Below the pieces are notes generated by a model, which saw only the letters and a list, made by a program, of their open reading frames with translations, was not told where the DNA came from and searched no databases. Below, in pieces: positions 63,534 through 64,000 of a DNA stretch of 64,000 nt (the first letter of the stretch is position 1; every line of letters starts with the position of its first letter). This DNA is from Mya arenaria (taxonomy: Eukaryota > Mollusca > Bivalvia > Myida > Myidae): assembly GCF_026914265.1 (NCBI RefSeq), contig NC_069135.1:35039756-35103755 (forward strand). Direction: 5' to 3'. Position numbers and translations under genes: made by a program.

Positions 63534-64000
63534 GGTTCAAACTTACTTTTACAATGTGGCAGTTCCTTAATCAGTGAAACGTTTTCGTGAACAGTAAAGC
63601 AAATAGTTAATTAAGCACAAAACGTTGAGCTGGTGAGTGAATGATAGACATTTGTGTGATGATTGTATTTCGATTTTTAAAGTAACTTTTTCGTAAAAGG
63701 TTATACATTTGCACAAGCACGAGTAACGCAAAATATGGTTTAGATTAATGTGAAGAAACCATCGTAACCATCGACTGTATTGTTACCCATGGACATAGGA
63801 GCTCCAATGCCGTCCGGGTTGTCCAGGGATCGGTACTGGATAGCCTGAAAATAAACGCTTCGTTAAACACCTTAATACATACTGCAGTACAATTATTATG
63901 TAACATTGTTATAGAAATAATGAAGATTCGTTTTTAAGTGGTTGAACCCTGCGAACTTGCCGCTTTGTCACGGTGTCAAACTTGGAATTGGTCCCTTGTT
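60011..64000 (-). CDS. unrecognised gene, 3' four exons (overview)
   Basis: Minus-strand exons 63948-64000 (partial), 63787-63844, 62198-62422 and 60011-60075 join phase-consistently into 132 residues plus stop; the rest lies right of the window. Landmarks: FDTVTKRQVRRAIQYRSLDN, then a NYARGGYGRTSELSDKTFDD segment, ALQGAMPGSYMYTRPRNS, RYWLIERPKPTS and the end FGKYGIGSYKTVLGVGNAPR. It is rich in Gly, Tyr, Arg and Ser with no cysteine, transmembrane segment or signal seen. I do not recognise the family. The short conserved-looking Gly/Tyr-Pro motifs might suit a structural protein, but that is only a guess. Confidence 0.65.
60076..61132. other. intron of the right-edge gene (part)
   Basis: AT-rich, no exon seen. 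The plus frame at 60874 (94 codons) partly overlaps the MITE start and is not coding-like. Confidence 0.45.
61133..61380. mobile_element. MITE-like element, family A, copy 3
   Basis: GGGCCCCAATTTCTCGGAAA at the left; CTTAAGAAGTTTCGAGAAAT at the right. Interior shares CTTAAGTATCTTATTTCA with copy 4. Confidence 0.72.
61385..61616. mobile_element. MITE-like element, family A, copy 4
   Basis: Starts GGGCCCGAATTTCTCAGCAA directly after copy 3 and ends GGCACTTAAGATATTCCAAG then AAACTGGGG. Same orientation as copy 3, more diverged. Confidence 0.68.
62198..62422 (-). CDS. right-edge gene, main exon seen
   Basis: Start chosen at acceptor cattgcag because it matches phase 1 of the preceding exon; the frame is open further upstream (to 62486), so a longer exon is possible. 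Encodes DRQNYARGGYGRTSELSDKT, FDDLIADALQGAMPGSYMY, TRPRNSV and RYWLIERPKPTS. Donor gtaagt at 62197, phase 1. GC content is well above the flanks. Confidence 0.72.
62423..63483. other. intron of the right-edge gene (part)
   Basis: 62490-62640 is GC-richer with CGGACGG-like short repeats (62530-62560). The rest is AT-rich and shows no exon I can support. Confidence 0.4.
63484..63531. repeat. (GT)n microsatellite
   Basis: About 23 GT units, in the intron of the right-edge gene. Confidence 0.95.
63787..63844 (-). CDS. right-edge gene, internal exon
   Basis: Acceptor tattttcag; reads AIQYRSLDNPDGIGAPMSM, phase 0 to 1, donor gtaaca. Confidence 0.65.
63948..64000 (-). CDS. right-edge gene, exon running off the window
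   Basis: Reads QGTNSKFDTVTKRQVRR to the junction, phase 0. The donor gttcaa is weak, so the boundary is uncertain by a few bases. Confidence 0.5.

Overview
The window is AT-rich, intron-rich animal nuclear DNA, most likely from a bivalve mollusc. The evidence is the gene content (an animal TBC1D30 orthologue and a MIC19/CHCHD3 orthologue), GT-AG introns with matching phases, and a dense load of short inverted-repeat elements, tRNA-derived SINE-like sequences and minisatellites of the sort common in marine bivalves. The species assignment is inference. No prokaryotic or viral gene was recognised.

Layout. (1) About 0.7-23.6 kb, + strand: nine exons of a TBC1D30-type Rab GTPase-activating protein, from the start of the TBC domain to the stop codon. 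The 5' exons lie left of the window. The exons join without a phase conflict into 961 codons including the stop. The 12.6-kb second intron holds a 3-kb minisatellite of 33/34-bp units. (2) 23.6-37.7 kb: no confident gene; MITE-like elements and a 57-bp minisatellite of over 3 kb that happens to stay open for 838 codons. (3) 37.7-41.7 kb, + strand: a second, diverged set of exons matching only the C-terminal part of TBC1D30, with the same intron phases at the last two junctions. (4) 42-48.9 kb: minisatellites (24-bp and 29-bp units) and MITE-like elements. (5) 48.9-56.2 kb, - strand: a six-exon MIC19/CHCHD3-like gene with an N-myristoylation-type start and a CHCH segment that keeps only three of the four usual cysteines. 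(6) 56.6-58.9 kb: a foldback element whose arms are tandem repeats, a decayed PHD-finger-like fragment and a 220-bp tandem duplication. (7) 60.0-64.0 kb, - strand: the 3' four exons of a gene I do not recognise, running off the right edge.

The genes have no obvious shared pathway: a Rab-GAP linked to cilia and trafficking, and an inner-membrane MICOS subunit. The theme of the window is structural. Exons have been locally duplicated several times: a TBC1D30 exon copy split by a MITE, a decayed copy of the MIC19 CHCH exon, a triplicated 5' splice site, and the second TBC1D30 C-terminal cassette. Several repeat families occur two to four times. One dispersed family carries nuclear-receptor-type inverted repeats. 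All family assignments come from reading translated sequence, with no database search.
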